From contig CARAIG010000060.1 in the NCBI GenBank assembly GCA_948938605.1, positions 1 through 42,714 on the forward strand: a stretch of DNA of 42,714 nucleotides, in the 5' to 3' direction. The notes under the pieces are model-generated. The model was not told the origin of the DNA and ran no database searches. It saw only the letters and a list, made by a program, of their open reading frames with translations. The translations under genes were made by a program, and so were the position numbers. The first letter of the stretch is position 1. The number at the start of each line of letters is the position of its first letter. The DNA is from an uncultured Eubacteriales bacterium. GTDB taxonomy: Bacteria > Bacillota > Clostridia > Christensenellales > CAG-314. Below are positions 42,696 through 42,714 of the stretch, one piece after another.

Positions 42696-42714
42696 AGATC
42701 GGAAGAGCGTCGTG
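42696..42714 (+). other. Illumina TruSeq adapter remnant at the contig end
   Basis: The last 19 bases read AGATCGGAAGAGCGTCGTG, which matches from memory the start of the TruSeq universal adapter as read through from an insert. It is not genomic. The true sequence ends at about 42695. Confidence 0.95.

Noticed and set aside
1..42714. CRISPR array, prophage, insertion sequence or defence island
   Set aside because: No direct-repeat array, transposase, integrase or phage structural gene was found; all regions are explained by housekeeping or small unknown genes.

Overview
The window looks like one chromosomal contig from an uncultured, anaerobic, low-to-moderate GC member of the Firmicutes, most likely class Clostridia. 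Clues are: an Rnf electron-transport operon in the clostridial order C-D-G-E-A-B, a SigH-like sigma factor after mrnC and rlmB, strong AAGGAG-type ribosome binding sites, the MEP isoprenoid pathway (fused ispDF), a PPi-type phosphofructokinase, a GlgC/GlgD pair, and InlB-type repeat surface proteins. Species or genus cannot be named from the sequence alone. No rRNA, tRNA, CRISPR array, phage or insertion sequence was found. Gene density is high and most genes lie on the + strand. The last 19 bases (42696-42714) read as Illumina TruSeq adapter, so the right end is a library/assembly artefact. The left end cuts through a gene.

Layout. 1-3672: two-gene surface locus (a 5'-truncated Ig-like repeat protein with a C-terminal anchor, then a membrane protein with two InlB-type repeats) ending at a terminator. 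3967-4995 (-): DUF2804 protein. 5079-11351: a long information-processing operon (GNAT acetyltransferase, mrnC, rlmB, sigH-like, dnaX, ybaB, recR, rqcP, ispDF) closed by a hairpin shared with a convergent ferritin-like gene. 11962-12993: family 2 glycosyltransferase. 13053-16899: glycolytic operon pgk-tpiA-gpmI from a consensus promoter. 16965-20519: secG, rnr, an unknown membrane protein and smpB, a neighbourhood that usually follows eno (absent here). 20674-21240: small P-loop kinase-like protein. 21303-21430: an unexplained, strongly structured non-coding stretch ending in a terminator. 21514-27678: the Rnf operon. 27753-28973 (-): PPi-type phosphofructokinase. 29113-32350: operon of a YfbR-like HD nucleotidase, a degenerate ABC ATPase and an S41 protease. 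32420-33336: two divergent small genes of unknown function. 33348-34857: cysteine desulfurase (-) divergent from a DUF3343 sulfur/selenium-carrier-like protein (+). 34871-38316: nth, a GltD-like flavoprotein, obgE and yhbY. 38332-42122: glgC-glgD-glgA glycogen synthesis, followed by a metallophosphoesterase and the adapter.

How the genes fit together. Central carbon flow (PPi-PFK, Tpi, Pgk, Gpm, glycogen storage) sits beside the Rnf complex, which couples ferredoxin oxidation and NAD+ reduction to ion pumping. This is consistent with a fermentative anaerobe that stores glycogen and saves ATP with pyrophosphate. The most unusual items are an RnfG with two tandem FMN-binding domains, the structured RNA-like element before the Rnf operon, the degenerate ABC ATPase in an operon with an HD phosphatase and a protease, and the topology conflict in the InlB-repeat protein. 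I saw no clear defence system or other discrete new multi-gene machine.
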